Virus record (IMG/VR): IMGVR_UViG_3300018080_003996
Coordinates: 1-45,995 of that record
Strand: one strand, 5' to 3'
DNA length: 45,995 nucleotides
Source: a virus
The position numbers and the translations under genes were made by a program. The notes under the pieces were generated by a model, which was not told the DNA's origin, did not search any database, and saw nothing but the letters and a program-made list of their open reading frames with translations. This document shows positions 17,563 through 25,173 of the stretch, piece by piece. Every line of letters begins with the position of its first letter. The first letter of the stretch is position 1.

Positions 17563-17673
17563 TCCGTTGTTGCAGATTATACCAGGGGAGACACTGATGA
17601 GCATTTTCCGGGTAGGCGGCGAAGCACGTGTGAACGAAGGGCGGAACGAATCGCCGGGGTGACGGGCGAGGAG

Positions 17674-17684
17674 ATCAAGTGATG
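17674..17684 (+). repeat. Right copy of 11-bp direct repeat flanking the HNH element
   Basis: ATCAAGTGATG, identical to 16328-16338. Its ATG is the start codon of the gene at 17682. Before insertion, the PARP stop and this start would have overlapped as TGATG, the usual junction in this genome. Confidence 0.6.
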
Positions 17685-17891
17685 TATCTCGACAAGAAAA
17701 CGAGCGACAAGGATCAGATGAAGAACCCGGCTCCCTTTGGGCCGGGCTTCTCGGAGGATCAGATCAAGGAGGCGGCGACGATGGAAGTGTGGGCAACGGG
17801 TTTCTCTGATCCTGGTCCCGATTACTGCGAGTTTCGGCTGTTCGATGCCGATGGCAAGCGTATTGCGACCCGGCGAGTAGACGGGTACTAG
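17682..17891 (+). CDS. Unknown protein, 69 aa
   Basis: ATG 17682 has a good GGCGAGGAG upstream; GTG 17679 is an in-frame alternative. The second half contains a strand-rich pattern (CEFRLFDADGKRIATRRVDG) reminiscent of a small beta-hairpin domain also seen in the 118-aa protein at 13785 (ELYLLDADGSVLW). It was probably the gene directly after the PARP gene before the endonuclease element arrived. No family recognised. Confidence 0.6.
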   Translation: MYLDKKTSDKDQMKNPAPFGPGFSEDQIKEAATMEVWATGFSDPGPDYCEFRLFDADGKRIATRRVDGY

Positions 17892-17914
17892 AAGGTTTGA
17901 TTTTTGGCGTATTA
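17885..17914 (+). promoter_or_regulatory. Possible variant of the shared promoter motif
   Basis: GTACTA, an 18-base gap, then GTATTA. The inner part TTGATTTTTGGCGTATTAT resembles the GATTTGGCGTA core of copies B and C. It begins inside the last codons of the preceding gene and lies 48 bases before the ATG at 17963. Confidence 0.4.
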
Positions 17915-17962
17915 TCCTCACAGACAACAACCAACTTGGGCCACGATCCAAGGAGAAAGAAA

Positions 17963-18772
17963 ATGACAAACGCAACCTCCACGAAGGAAGCAGTCAAGGA
18001 CAGCGGAAACTGGCGCGATGCAGTGGTCGATATCGTCGGCTACTACACGTCCAACAACTTGTGCTTTTCGTCAGGCGAGATCGCCGCGGAGTTGAGAACG
18101 CATCGGACGGATCTCAGGTTTTCGGTCCTCAATCTGGGCGAGTACGTGCGCGACCTGTTCTACAACGGTGCGATCAACTACACCGACGATGACGGCGACA
18201 GTCAGCAGGCTGTCCAGGCATCAAGGACAACCTCGGGAACCGGCCGCACTCCGGCTGGGAGGCTCGTATTCGTGTACGGCCCAGAGGCGGCCGAAGCGAA
18301 CGCTCACGACTTCGAGGTTGACATTCCCAATCCTGGGGCTCCGGCAACCGCTGCCGCCAGCCCGATCAAGCCGAAGGGCGGCTACCCGACCGCTGTCGAT
18401 GGCGACGATGATGAGGATGACGACGGCACGGCCATGACGGCCAGCGACAAGCTGGGGTCAGGCGAGTTTCAGGCGACGGTGCATGTGGACAAGCGCCTGT
18501 GCATCACACGGCCGATCTTCGACAAATTCATTCAGGCGTCGGGCAAGACGCTTCGTGGCGGCGACTCGGTGTACATCGTGCTGAGCGACGATGAAGCTCG
18601 TATCACTATCGATGACCCGAACGATGATGACGCTGTGACCTACGATCTCAGCAAGGAGAGGGGTCGGGTGCTGTTCCGCCGCAAGAGCAATGAGTTTGCT
18701 CCCGGCGATCACTACAAGGTCACAGTGGCGGCAGCGGCTTTGGTCGTTGATCTCAGCGCTCCGCTCGACTAG
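17963..18772 (+). CDS. Unknown acidic protein, 269 aa
   Basis: ATG 17963 follows AAGGAGAAAG, a strong ribosome site. The first about 100 residues look like a winged-helix-type fold (helices around SSGEIAAEL and LNLGEYVRDLF). A Pro/Ala linker with an acidic run (DGDDDEDDDG) follows. A C-terminal beta-rich domain begins at about residue 170, with a pattern (VYIVLSDDEARITIDD) that could be a small barrel. No catalytic residues recognised. It has its own leader and variant promoter and is followed by a long gene-free stretch. A DNA-binding or regulatory role is possible but unproven. Confidence 0.7.
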   Translation: MTNATSTKEAVKDSGNWRDAVVDIVGYYTSNNLCFSSGEIAAELRTHRTDLRFSVLNLGEYVRDLFYNGAINYTDDDGDSQQAVQASRTTSGTGRTPAGRLVFVYGPEAAEANAHDFEVDIPNPGAPATAAASPIKPKGGYPTAVDGDDDEDDDGTAMTASDKLGSGEFQATVHVDKRLCITRPIFDKFIQASGKTLRGGDSVYIVLSDDEARITIDDPNDDDAVTYDLSKERGRVLFRRKSNEFAPGDHYKVTVAAAALVVDLSAPLD

Positions 18773-18965
18773 GCTGTCACGAAGGACCAGCGGGCGGTGT
18801 CCCTGGCAATGGAACACCTGACAAGCCGAACAACACCCGCAGCCGCGCCACGTGAAACGGGAGTCCTCGGCCCCTTGCCTTCCAGGGGGATTCCAGCGAG
18901 CCCGAGGAAGCGGGGGCGCGGGCTTTCAGGTGTAAACTCCTCGGCTGATTTCGCGTAGAGAGGTC
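18773..18965 (+). other. Gene-free stretch with alternative hairpins
   Basis: It is GC-rich and shows no tRNA. A 49-codon frame from 18809 lacks a ribosome site and runs into the promoter, so I reject it. CCGAGG at 18902-18907 can pair either with CCTCGG at 18865-18870 or with CCTCGG at 18939-18944. The two hairpins exclude each other, as in an attenuator or RNA switch. No U-rich tract follows. Promoter copy C lies at its right end. Confidence 0.4.
18932..18960 (+). promoter_or_regulatory. Shared phage promoter motif, copy C
   Basis: GTAAACTCC, 11 bases, then CGCGTAGAG. The ATG of the next gene (18966) follows after only five bases, so if the second box is the -10 element the mRNA must be essentially leaderless. 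Confidence 0.7.
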
Positions 18966-19220
18966 ATGGGCAAACTATCTCCCATAGACCAAGCAACACA
19001 GCAGGAACGTCTGCGGTGTGCGGCTCAGATCTGCGAAGGCTGTCGTCAGCACGGCAAGCCGTTCTGGCGTGAAGGAGACGGCGGAGACAAGTACGCGCAA
19101 CACCCACCCTACGAGGTATTCGTGTACGGGGATACGGGCTACCAAGTAACTTGTCTTGCTGAGAGGATCTGGGAGGTAGAGCTAGAGGAGGGAGAGAACG
19201 ATGGCAGTCCTCAGTCGTGA
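18966..19220 (+). CDS. Small Cys-containing protein, 84 aa
   Basis: ATG 18966 is directly downstream of promoter copy C, with GAGAGG just before it. The protein has C18, C23 and C26 in a CxxxxCxxC arrangement followed by His residues and a later C63, a possible metal site, then a beta strand (YEVFVYGDTGYQV) and an acidic tail. The gene overlaps the next small frame. No family recognised. Confidence 0.6.
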   Translation: MGKLSPIDQATQQERLRCAAQICEGCRQHGKPFWREGDGGDKYAQHPPYEVFVYGDTGYQVTCLAERIWEVELEEGENDGSPQS

Positions 19221-19272
19221 CAAGGCGCGTAAGGCAAGGGCACGAAAGCACGCGAAGCGTGTGTGGTGTTGA
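19201..19272 (+). CDS. Very small basic peptide, 23 aa
   Basis: ATG 19201 has an excellent upstream site (GGAGGGAGAGAACG). The peptide (MAVLSRDKARKARARKHAKR then VWC) is almost wholly basic, like nucleic-acid-binding or ribosome-associated peptides. It overlaps both neighbours. It could instead be only a translation-coupling leader for the next gene. Evidence is the ribosome site and the tight overlaps. Confidence 0.4.
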   Translation: MAVLSRDKARKARARKHAKRVWC

Positions 19273-19508
19273 CTCTCATGGATGAAGACCAACTGGTGGT
19301 GATCGATGAGAAGCCGTTTGTTGTCACCAAGAACGAAGACGGCGATGACATCGCGATTCCGGTGGACGACAACTACGCTCTTGTTCGCATTCGTGAGGCA
19401 GAGAGCAACGCTGAAATTGCCAAGACAAAACGAACCAAACACCGAGCAGACGCTCTGGTGTGGGTTGTGTTCTTTGCTGGTCTTTTCTCGTGGTGCGTAC
19501 TGACGTGA
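19263..19508 (+). CDS. Small membrane-anchored protein, 81 aa
   Basis: The start is uncertain: GTG 19263, GTG 19266 and TTG 19269 all allow coupling to the previous stop (19270-19272), while ATG 19278 lacks a ribosome site. The N-terminal part is acidic and soluble. A C-terminal hydrophobic helix (ALVWVVFFAGLFSWCVLT) would anchor it in the membrane with the bulk in the cytoplasm. It precedes the chaperonin gene by 28 bases. Function unknown. Confidence 0.5.
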   Translation: MVLTLMDEDQLVVIDEKPFVVTKNEDGDDIAIPVDDNYALVRIREAESNAEIAKTKRTKHRADALVWVVFFAGLFSWCVLT

Positions 19509-19529
19509 AGAATCCAGCCGCGGGTAGAG
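19501..19529 (+). promoter_or_regulatory. Weak promoter candidate before the chaperonin
   Basis: CGGGTAGAGT at 19521-19530 matches the second box of the shared motif (GTAGAG), but the first box is TGACGT rather than GTAAAC. It lies seven bases before the GTG start, so transcripts from it would be leaderless. Confidence 0.3.
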
Positions 19530-19536
19530 TAGCAGT

Positions 19537-21111
19537 GTGCGGCACGCTGCTCCCGTTCGTGTAGAACAGAGACGCGACAATCTCGTCAAGGGGGCGCTTC
19601 ATCTCGCTCGCGCAGTGAAGGTCGCCTATGGCCCTCGCGGCGGCACGGTTCTGATTGCACGTCGGTCGCCGCACGATGTTCTGACGACCCGCGATGGCAT
19701 GACGATTGCCTGTGAAGTCATCCCTCCGCATCGGGTTGAGCGTCTCGGAGCTTCCGCTCTCCGACAAGCTGCGATTCGCGTCAACGAGGAAGTGGGGGAC
19801 GGGACGAGCACGGCGATTCTGATCGCCGCCAGGCTCATCGAGATCGGACACAAGCACATTACGGCTGGGCACGATGCTGCCCTTTTCGTCCAGTCTCTTC
19901 GCCGCATGGCTTCTTGCACGCGTTCTCTCGATGCCTTGAAGATCGAAGTCACGGACAAGAAGATGCTGGAGCATCTGGCGCTGCACACGACGCGAGGCGA
20001 CAAAGAGATCGCCTGGGCATTGGCTGAGGCTTCCATGCTCGTTGGGAAGACGGGGATGGTCGTGGTGGAGGATGGAAAGGGCGTCGAGGTAGAGATCGTT
20101 CCCAAGCAAGGGATGGAGCTAGACAAGGGCTGGGAGTCGTCTGACTTCTCCTCGGACGGACCATGGCAACAAGACGTGTGCCTCGTAGCCGTGGTCAATG
20201 GGACGGTGACGGAGTTTGGTGACATCGCTCCCATGATGGAGGCTGCTTCCCAGGTCGGTCCCGGCAACCTGCCTCTACTCGTCATCAGCCGCGGCATCTA
20301 CGGTGAGGCGCTTCAAACGATGGTCACGAACCATCGCAAGGATGTGCTCCACTGCTGCGCAGTGCGATGCCCAGGGTACGGCCCGAAGCAACGGGCCTGG
20401 ATGGACGACTTGGCTGCGCTGACCCAGGCGACGGTGGTCGAGCCGAAGATGAACATGAGGCTCAAGGACTTCGACTCCGGCTGGCTTGGCTCCGTTCAAC
20501 AGGTGACGGCTACTGCCGACGACGCAACGCTCGTGTGTTTTGATGACGCCTACGAAAGCATCGAAAACCGAGTCAACGTTTTGCGCGGGGAACGTGAACG
20601 TTCGGAGTCGGCCCACGATCGCGAAAAGCTCACCGAACGTATCGCCAAACTCACGGATGGCTTCTGTCTGCTCCGGGTCGGAGGGGTCACGGAAGCTGCG
20701 GCGAAGGAGCGTCGAGGCCGCATCGAGGACGCGCTTCACGCGGTGCGGGCAGCGCTCACAAGTGGGGTCGTGCCGGGTGCGGGAATGGCGTATTTGTGGC
20801 TAGCGGAGAAGGTGAAGGAAGGCAGCCCAGGTCTGGCCGCTCAGGCGCTCTACGAGGCTCTCAGAGAGCCTGTGAGGGCGTTGGCGCATAACACGGGGGG
20901 CGAACCCTCGGTGATTCTCCAGGGGCTCCAGGCGGCCCAGAAGCCCTGGTACGGATGGGATGCACAGACGCGCAAATACCGCGATTTGGCAGCCGAACCT
21001 GCATTGGTCGATCCTCTCGGGCTCGTGCGGGTGGTGGTGGAAGCGGCCGTGTCCGTGGCGTCAACTCTCTTGACGGCAGACGTGGCAATCACGAAGGTTG
21101 GTGACCCATGA
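19537..21111 (+). CDS. groEL-like: GroEL-like (group I) chaperonin
   Basis: The 524-residue protein aligns along its full length with bacterial GroEL, an ATP-driven protein-folding ring. Landmarks: VAYGPRGGTVLI (residues 29-40; GroEL TLGPKGRNVVL), TRDGMT with D53, the nucleotide loop GDGTST (87-92), and RIEDALHAVRAAL with D398 at the position of the catalytic D398 of GroEL. SGVVPGAGMAYL follows (GroEL EGVVAGGGVAL). The flexible Gly-Met C-terminal tail is absent and no GroES gene is seen here. GTG 19537 gives the usual N-terminal length; GTG 19535 is out of frame. It probably folds phage structural proteins, either with host GroES or without it. The stop overlaps the next ATG. Confidence 0.93.
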   Translation: MRHAAPVRVEQRRDNLVKGALHLARAVKVAYGPRGGTVLIARRSPHDVLTTRDGMTIACEVIPPHRVERLGASALRQAAIRVNEEVGDGTSTAILIAARLIEIGHKHITAGHDAALFVQSLRRMASCTRSLDALKIEVTDKKMLEHLALHTTRGDKEIAWALAEASMLVGKTGMVVVEDGKGVEVEIVPKQGMELDKGWESSDFSSDGPWQQDVCLVAVVNGTVTEFGDIAPMMEAASQVGPGNLPLLVISRGIYGEALQTMVTNHRKDVLHCCAVRCPGYGPKQRAWMDDLAALTQATVVEPKMNMRLKDFDSGWLGSVQQVTATADDATLVCFDDAYESIENRVNVLRGERERSESAHDREKLTERIAKLTDGFCLLRVGGVTEAAAKERRGRIEDALHAVRAALTSGVVPGAGMAYLWLAEKVKEGSPGLAAQALYEALREPVRALAHNTGGEPSVILQGLQAAQKPWYGWDAQTRKYRDLAAEPALVDPLGLVRVVVEAAVSVASTLLTADVAITKVGDP

Positions 21112-21929
21112 CCCTCGCGCGAACCAAGCTCGTACAGTATCGCACGGCGAGCATCACACCCGACTTGACCGAGATCCTGCGCAAGCTGGAAACGCGCGCT
21201 GCCGAACACGGCAACTTGAAGATCCAGTTTTCCAGCACGAGCAAGAATTCGCATGGTTGGGATGTGCTGCGTGTGACTCCAGGCCCGACAGGATGCGCAC
21301 CCGAATGGTCGATGGTTCCTGGCGGTCGAGAGGTCTATCTTCGCTGCGAATTTATCGAGGATGACGGTGAAGAAGAGACCCGTCGAAACCGTGAGCTAAA
21401 CGTGCTCTGGGGGTTCGCTGTTCCTCTTGGGCTCACACCTTGGCTCCGGTATCCGCTTCCGGGCAAAGGCGATGACGTGTTTCACTATCTGGGGCCGTGG
21501 CAGATCCTTTACGACCATCTGCTCAGCGTTGGTCGTGGTGAGGAAGCGTGGCCTTCGGTGGCTTGCGCGGCTCAGGTTGATGTTGGCGCATGGACTGGGA
21601 ATCACCCATTGGAGCGCTTTGTCCAGTCCCAGCTACATCGGATGGGCGTCAATTGTGGTCCCGTAGACGGCATCGTGGGACCGGTGACTTCGACGGCGAT
21701 TCAACGTGTTGGCTTGCACGCGCGGCCCTTGACGGAAGTGGCCCAAAAGCTCCTCGCCATGCAGCGCCCGCAACCTCCCGAGACGGGTGAGGAGTGCGTG
21801 GGGCATATCATCGTACCTGGGAAGAATCTGTCTATAGTTTGCTCTGGTCAAGTGGCAGCGACACGGACAGCAACAGGCGCGGCTTTGGGGATTGAAGGCC
21901 CTGGCCGAGTCATCGTGGACATCCCATGA
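21108..21929 (+). CDS. Protein with peptidoglycan-binding-like domain, 273 aa
   Basis: The ATG at 21108 overlaps the chaperonin stop. Residues about 166-205 fit the PG_binding_1 fold: LERFVQSQLHRMG, then CGPVDGIVGPVTSTAIQ with the typical G-P-x-D-G-x-x-G-P signature. The N-terminal 150 residues are unrecognised mixed alpha/beta sequence. No amidase, lysozyme or peptidase motif is visible, so it is not a complete endolysin on this evidence. It may be a cell-wall-contacting virion protein, or a protein reusing the domain for another purpose. The C-terminal 40 residues are Gly/Ala rich. Confidence 0.65.
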   Translation: MTLARTKLVQYRTASITPDLTEILRKLETRAAEHGNLKIQFSSTSKNSHGWDVLRVTPGPTGCAPEWSMVPGGREVYLRCEFIEDDGEEETRRNRELNVLWGFAVPLGLTPWLRYPLPGKGDDVFHYLGPWQILYDHLLSVGRGEEAWPSVACAAQVDVGAWTGNHPLERFVQSQLHRMGVNCGPVDGIVGPVTSTAIQRVGLHARPLTEVAQKLLAMQRPQPPETGEECVGHIIVPGKNLSIVCSGQVAATRTATGAALGIEGPGRVIVDIP

Positions 21930-22522
21930 CCAGATCAGCGGCATGGTTTCAGAAGGAGCCGATGCAGGTCTCTCAAAAGGAGATTCGCACGGCTCTGGAG
22001 AAAGCCTCAAACACAGTCTCTCGGAAGTTTCAGAAGCTACTCTTGAGCCAGGCACCGGCTATTGTCAAGCAGATTCAAAAGCTGGCAACCAAGCACAAGA
22101 TCGATCCGCTCTACGTGGGGTTCACGTTCGTTCGGCCAACGCGCTATTGGCCCTCCATGACGCCGAAGCAGAAGGAGGCGCTGGAGATCGCACAGGCGAT
22201 TTTGACGGAATCGAATTCGATTCCTTCGTTCGGGCGAATGGAGATTCCGCCGATCGAGATGGAGGCAGCGACGGACGCTGCCATGAGGGGCGTCGCTGAT
22301 TGGGTGCTCAAGACGCTCATCCCCCATCTGCGCAAGGACTACTACAAGATCATAGATGGGGTGGCAAAGCCTCTCATACGCATGTTGCGCTCCGACCCCT
22401 CGATGACGCCGCTCGTTGATGCGGGCTCCCAGGTAGCAGGCCACTTCCGTGAGCGAGTCGAGAGTGGGCGTGAAATGTCGCCGCTGCGGTTTCTCATGCT
22501 ACAAGTGCTGTCTGCGATTTGA
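21926..22522 (+). CDS. Unknown helical protein, 198 aa
   Basis: ATG 21926 overlaps the previous stop. The protein is basic and mostly helical, with a long N-terminal helix (about residues 15-55) and further amphipathic helices to the end. Met and Lys are frequent, there is no Cys, and no catalytic motif is visible. It is the last gene before the SNF2 promoter region. A nucleic-acid-binding or assembly-type role cannot be decided. Confidence 0.6.
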   Translation: MTRSAAWFQKEPMQVSQKEIRTALEKASNTVSRKFQKLLLSQAPAIVKQIQKLATKHKIDPLYVGFTFVRPTRYWPSMTPKQKEALEIAQAILTESNSIPSFGRMEIPPIEMEAATDAAMRGVADWVLKTLIPHLRKDYYKIIDGVAKPLIRMLRSDPSMTPLVDAGSQVAGHFRERVESGREMSPLRFLMLQVLSAI

Positions 22523-22533
22523 CCCACCTATAG

Positions 22534-22562
22534 CTGACAGCGAGCCGCCTAGCGGCGTAGGG
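22534..22562 (+). promoter_or_regulatory. Promoter candidate with internal palindrome before the SNF2 gene
   Basis: CTGACA, 17 bases, then GTAGGG, with the GGCGTAG core of the shared motif. Between the boxes lies the inverted repeat GCCGC-CTA-GCGGC (22544-22556), a possible operator. The ATG of the next gene is eight bases after the second box. Confidence 0.45.
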
Positions 22563-22570
22563 TGTTTCTA

Positions 22571-24223
22571 ATGGCGCTGGACCAGACGACCAAGGATGCC
22601 TACATGCGCCTGCGGCCTCTGCGTGAGCGGACGGATCTCAAGCTGCGCAAGCTGAAGATGCTCAAGGACACCTTTACGGGGTTCGATGAGCAAGAGCATC
22701 CGCTCGACATTCGCTACTACCAAGTCCAAGGCATCTTGCATCTGGTCACGATGCTCCGGTTTGTGCTTGGCGATGATTGCGGTTTGGGCAAGTCGATCAT
22801 GGCAATCGCGGGTCTTTGCTTTCTGTGGGAGAAAGATCCTGATCGCAAGGTCATTGTCGTCACCAACAAGACTCCCGTGGGTCAGTGGTGCAACGAGTTT
22901 GCGAAATTCTGCAAGCCAGGATCCATCAAGGTCATCCGTAACGACGGCAAGCCGAAGGAAAGGTTGGAAGCATACCGGGAGTGGGAGAGGAGCGAAGGCC
23001 CAACCGTCATGGTCATGGGCTACGCCACGTGTCGGGTTGACTTCTCGCACATTCAGGAGTGGAAGGATTACATCGTAGTCTTCGATGAGGCGCAGGCATT
23101 CAAGTCACCGAAGACGCAGATCCATCAGGTGTGCAAACACTTGTCTGCGCAAGCGGTGCGGTGCTGGTGCCTGACGGCTACTCTCATACGAAACAACCTC
23201 TCCGAAGGCTACGGTATCTACACGGTGCTTCTCGCTGGCACCGGGATTCAACTGTTCCCTGGCTCACTCACGGCGTTTCTGCACGAATACTACGTGATGC
23301 GGCTCCAGAAGGTCGGCAAGAAGGGACGCCAGATTCCGCTTCCTGTCTACCTCAAACGCGGCTCCGTAGAGAAGTTTCGTCTGCTCATCGATCCGTTCTA
23401 TCTGGGGCGTCCAAAGCACGAGGTTGCGAAAGAGCTACCTCCGTTGACTATCCGCATCGAGAAGGTCGGTCTTTCGGCGGCCCAGACCACGAAGTACAAC
23501 GAAGCGCTTGCTGGATTGCTGGAGATCGATGCGACTGGTGAGGTCAAGGAGACGACGGTTCTCACGGCTCTCATCTACTGCCAGGAGATCGTTGACCACC
23601 CCGATCTGATCGACTGCGAAGGAGATAGCAAGAAGCTAGAGCGCTTGCTCGACATCCTGACGACCGGAGCGTTCGCGGACGAGAATGTGATTGTCTACTC
23701 GCGTTTCGAGAAGATGGCGACGGTACTGGCGAAGGCTCTGACGAAAGCCAAGGTCCCCTACGTTCGGATTACGGGTAAGGAGATCAAGAAGCTCACGTAC
23801 AAGGGCAAGAAGGTCAGCGAACGAGATCGCGCGATGGGGAAATTCAACGACCCCGAGGATGAGACGCGCGTCTGTCTGATCACCGACGCGGGCTCGGAGG
23901 CGATCAATCTCCAGTCGGCCAAGCTCATCATCTTCTACGACACGCCTTGGTCTGGCGGAAATTATATTCAGACAATTGGTCGGATGATCCGCATCGGTTC
24001 GTTGCACGACCGTGTGTACGCGATGCACTTGGTTGCGGAGGGTACTATTGACGAGAAAGTGCTGGGCGTCCTCAAGCGGAAGATGAAGCTGATCGAAGCC
24101 GTCATGGGGAAACGTATCAAGGGCGAGGACGACAGCGATATCGAGGTCGATAGCCGGAACGACATCACCGAGTTGTTCCGCATCATGGCGAAGGACGCGC
24201 GGAAGAAACTCAAGGCGTCGTGA
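22571..24223 (+). CDS. SNF2-type superfamily 2 helicase/ATPase
   Basis: ATG 22571 was chosen over GTG 22562, which overlaps the promoter box. The 550-residue protein has the SF2 motifs in order: Walker A CGLGKS (G71-S75, K74), DEAQ (172-175) as motif II, LTATLIRN as motif III, VIVYSRF as motif IV, DAGSEAINLQSA as motif V and QTIGRMIRIGS as motif VI. This is the SNF2 branch, which usually translocates on duplex DNA without unwinding. No extra nuclease or chromatin-type domain is attached. Its place ahead of the loader and DnaB-like helicase, with a GTGA overlap, points to replication, recombination or clearing proteins from DNA. Confidence 0.93.
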   Translation: MALDQTTKDAYMRLRPLRERTDLKLRKLKMLKDTFTGFDEQEHPLDIRYYQVQGILHLVTMLRFVLGDDCGLGKSIMAIAGLCFLWEKDPDRKVIVVTNKTPVGQWCNEFAKFCKPGSIKVIRNDGKPKERLEAYREWERSEGPTVMVMGYATCRVDFSHIQEWKDYIVVFDEAQAFKSPKTQIHQVCKHLSAQAVRCWCLTATLIRNNLSEGYGIYTVLLAGTGIQLFPGSLTAFLHEYYVMRLQKVGKKGRQIPLPVYLKRGSVEKFRLLIDPFYLGRPKHEVAKELPPLTIRIEKVGLSAAQTTKYNEALAGLLEIDATGEVKETTVLTALIYCQEIVDHPDLIDCEGDSKKLERLLDILTTGAFADENVIVYSRFEKMATVLAKALTKAKVPYVRITGKEIKKLTYKGKKVSERDRAMGKFNDPEDETRVCLITDAGSEAINLQSAKLIIFYDTPWSGGNYIQTIGRMIRIGSLHDRVYAMHLVAEGTIDEKVLGVLKRKMKLIEAVMGKRIKGEDDSDIEVDSRNDITELFRIMAKDARKKLKAS

Positions 24224-25173
24224 AGGTTCGCAACACAGGTAGTCGGCCTGTGAAGGTCAAATTCGGCGGGGATCCTGTCACGGTTGTGGAGATCGGCCCC
24301 AACCAGATGACCGAGATCCCTGACGTGCATTGGGATGAGCTACGCACGAGAAAACCGTACTCGGGGCATCTGGAGACCGGAAGGCTCGTTGAAGAAGGTT
24401 CGGGGCCAGACATCATTCCTGGCGATGGCGATACCGACTGTCCGTTTTGCCATGGACGTGGGTTTGTCTCTGCGGACGGACGACGGGGGAAGCGATGCGA
24501 TTGCGTGTACAAGCGTGACGTGTTGGCAAATGTGCGTCGTGTCTGGCCTGGCTACGATCTGATGAAAGCGGCTGTGCTCAAGAAGCCGTCTGTGCTCAGG
24601 AAGTACGTCAAGGAAAGTGCCTGGATCACTGGCGACACGGACAGCTACCGTGCTCATTTGCGTCATGTTGTCACGCGACAGGGGCCGAATTGGTTTGGCC
24701 GTGTGCGCACCGATTCAGAGATGATGTCTGGCTGGTTCGCGCAAGCCAAGGCCAAGGCTATCGAGATCTATGACATCGACGTGATCGAGACGGAGGCACG
24801 CGACCTGGACTTGCAGGACTTGGCTGAGCCGCCTGAGCTACTGATCATGGTCCTCGGCGCCAAGAGAGCGAGGAACGTGGCTACGCCCGAGGTTCTGGAG
24901 GAGACGATCTCCATCCGAGAGATTCTGGACAAGCCCACGTGGATCATAGATCAGCCGACCTACAGCCTCGAAGATGAGGCGCACAGGTGCAACTCTCCCG
25001 AAGTGCTCGGGATGCTCGAAAGGTTCAAGCGGGTTCACCTGGAGCCCCTCAAGAGCATGAAGGGCATTCGGCGTCGTGACGGGAACGGCGACGCGGCAAC
25101 AGGAGCCGCGCCAAGGGTGACGCGTCCGGCAAAGGGCAGCACGAGTCGGATCGTAGAGGAGAAAAAGGAGTGA
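24220..25173 (+). CDS. Zinc-containing protein, candidate helicase loader, 317 aa
   Basis: GTG 24220 overlaps the SNF2 stop (GTGA). Residues 74-95 form a CxxC...CxC cluster (C74, C77, C93, C95), like the zinc head of DnaC-type loaders. The region from about 200 (PPELLIMVLGAKRAR to KPTWIIDQP) resembles the Walker B to sensor part of DnaC/IstB AAA+ proteins. However, no Walker A is visible and the Walker B acidic residues are missing. It sits directly before the DnaB-like helicase, the usual place for a loader. I infer a loader or loader-like adaptor that has lost ATPase activity. The basic C-terminal 50 residues look disordered. Confidence 0.55.
   Translation: MKVRNTGSRPVKVKFGGDPVTVVEIGPNQMTEIPDVHWDELRTRKPYSGHLETGRLVEEGSGPDIIPGDGDTDCPFCHGRGFVSADGRRGKRCDCVYKRDVLANVRRVWPGYDLMKAAVLKKPSVLRKYVKESAWITGDTDSYRAHLRHVVTRQGPNWFGRVRTDSEMMSGWFAQAKAKAIEIYDIDVIETEARDLDLQDLAEPPELLIMVLGAKRARNVATPEVLEETISIREILDKPTWIIDQPTYSLEDEAHRCNSPEVLGMLERFKRVHLEPLKSMKGIRRRDGNGDAATGAAPRVTRPAKGSTSRIVEEKKE

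Noticed and set aside
17597-17662. 21-codon frame with AGGGGAG upstream
   Set aside because: Too short, no conserved feature, and it overlaps the start region of the reverse-strand nuclease.
16333-17682. Long + strand reading frame of 449 codons
   Set aside because: It lies opposite the HNH nuclease gene, whose motifs are unmistakable, and its own translation has no domain pattern.
18780-18900. Possible tRNA or small RNA gene
   Set aside because: No T-loop GGTTCGA-type sequence and no cloverleaf could be formed.
18809-18958. 49-codon reading frame
   Set aside because: No ribosome site, low-complexity translation, and it runs through promoter copy C.
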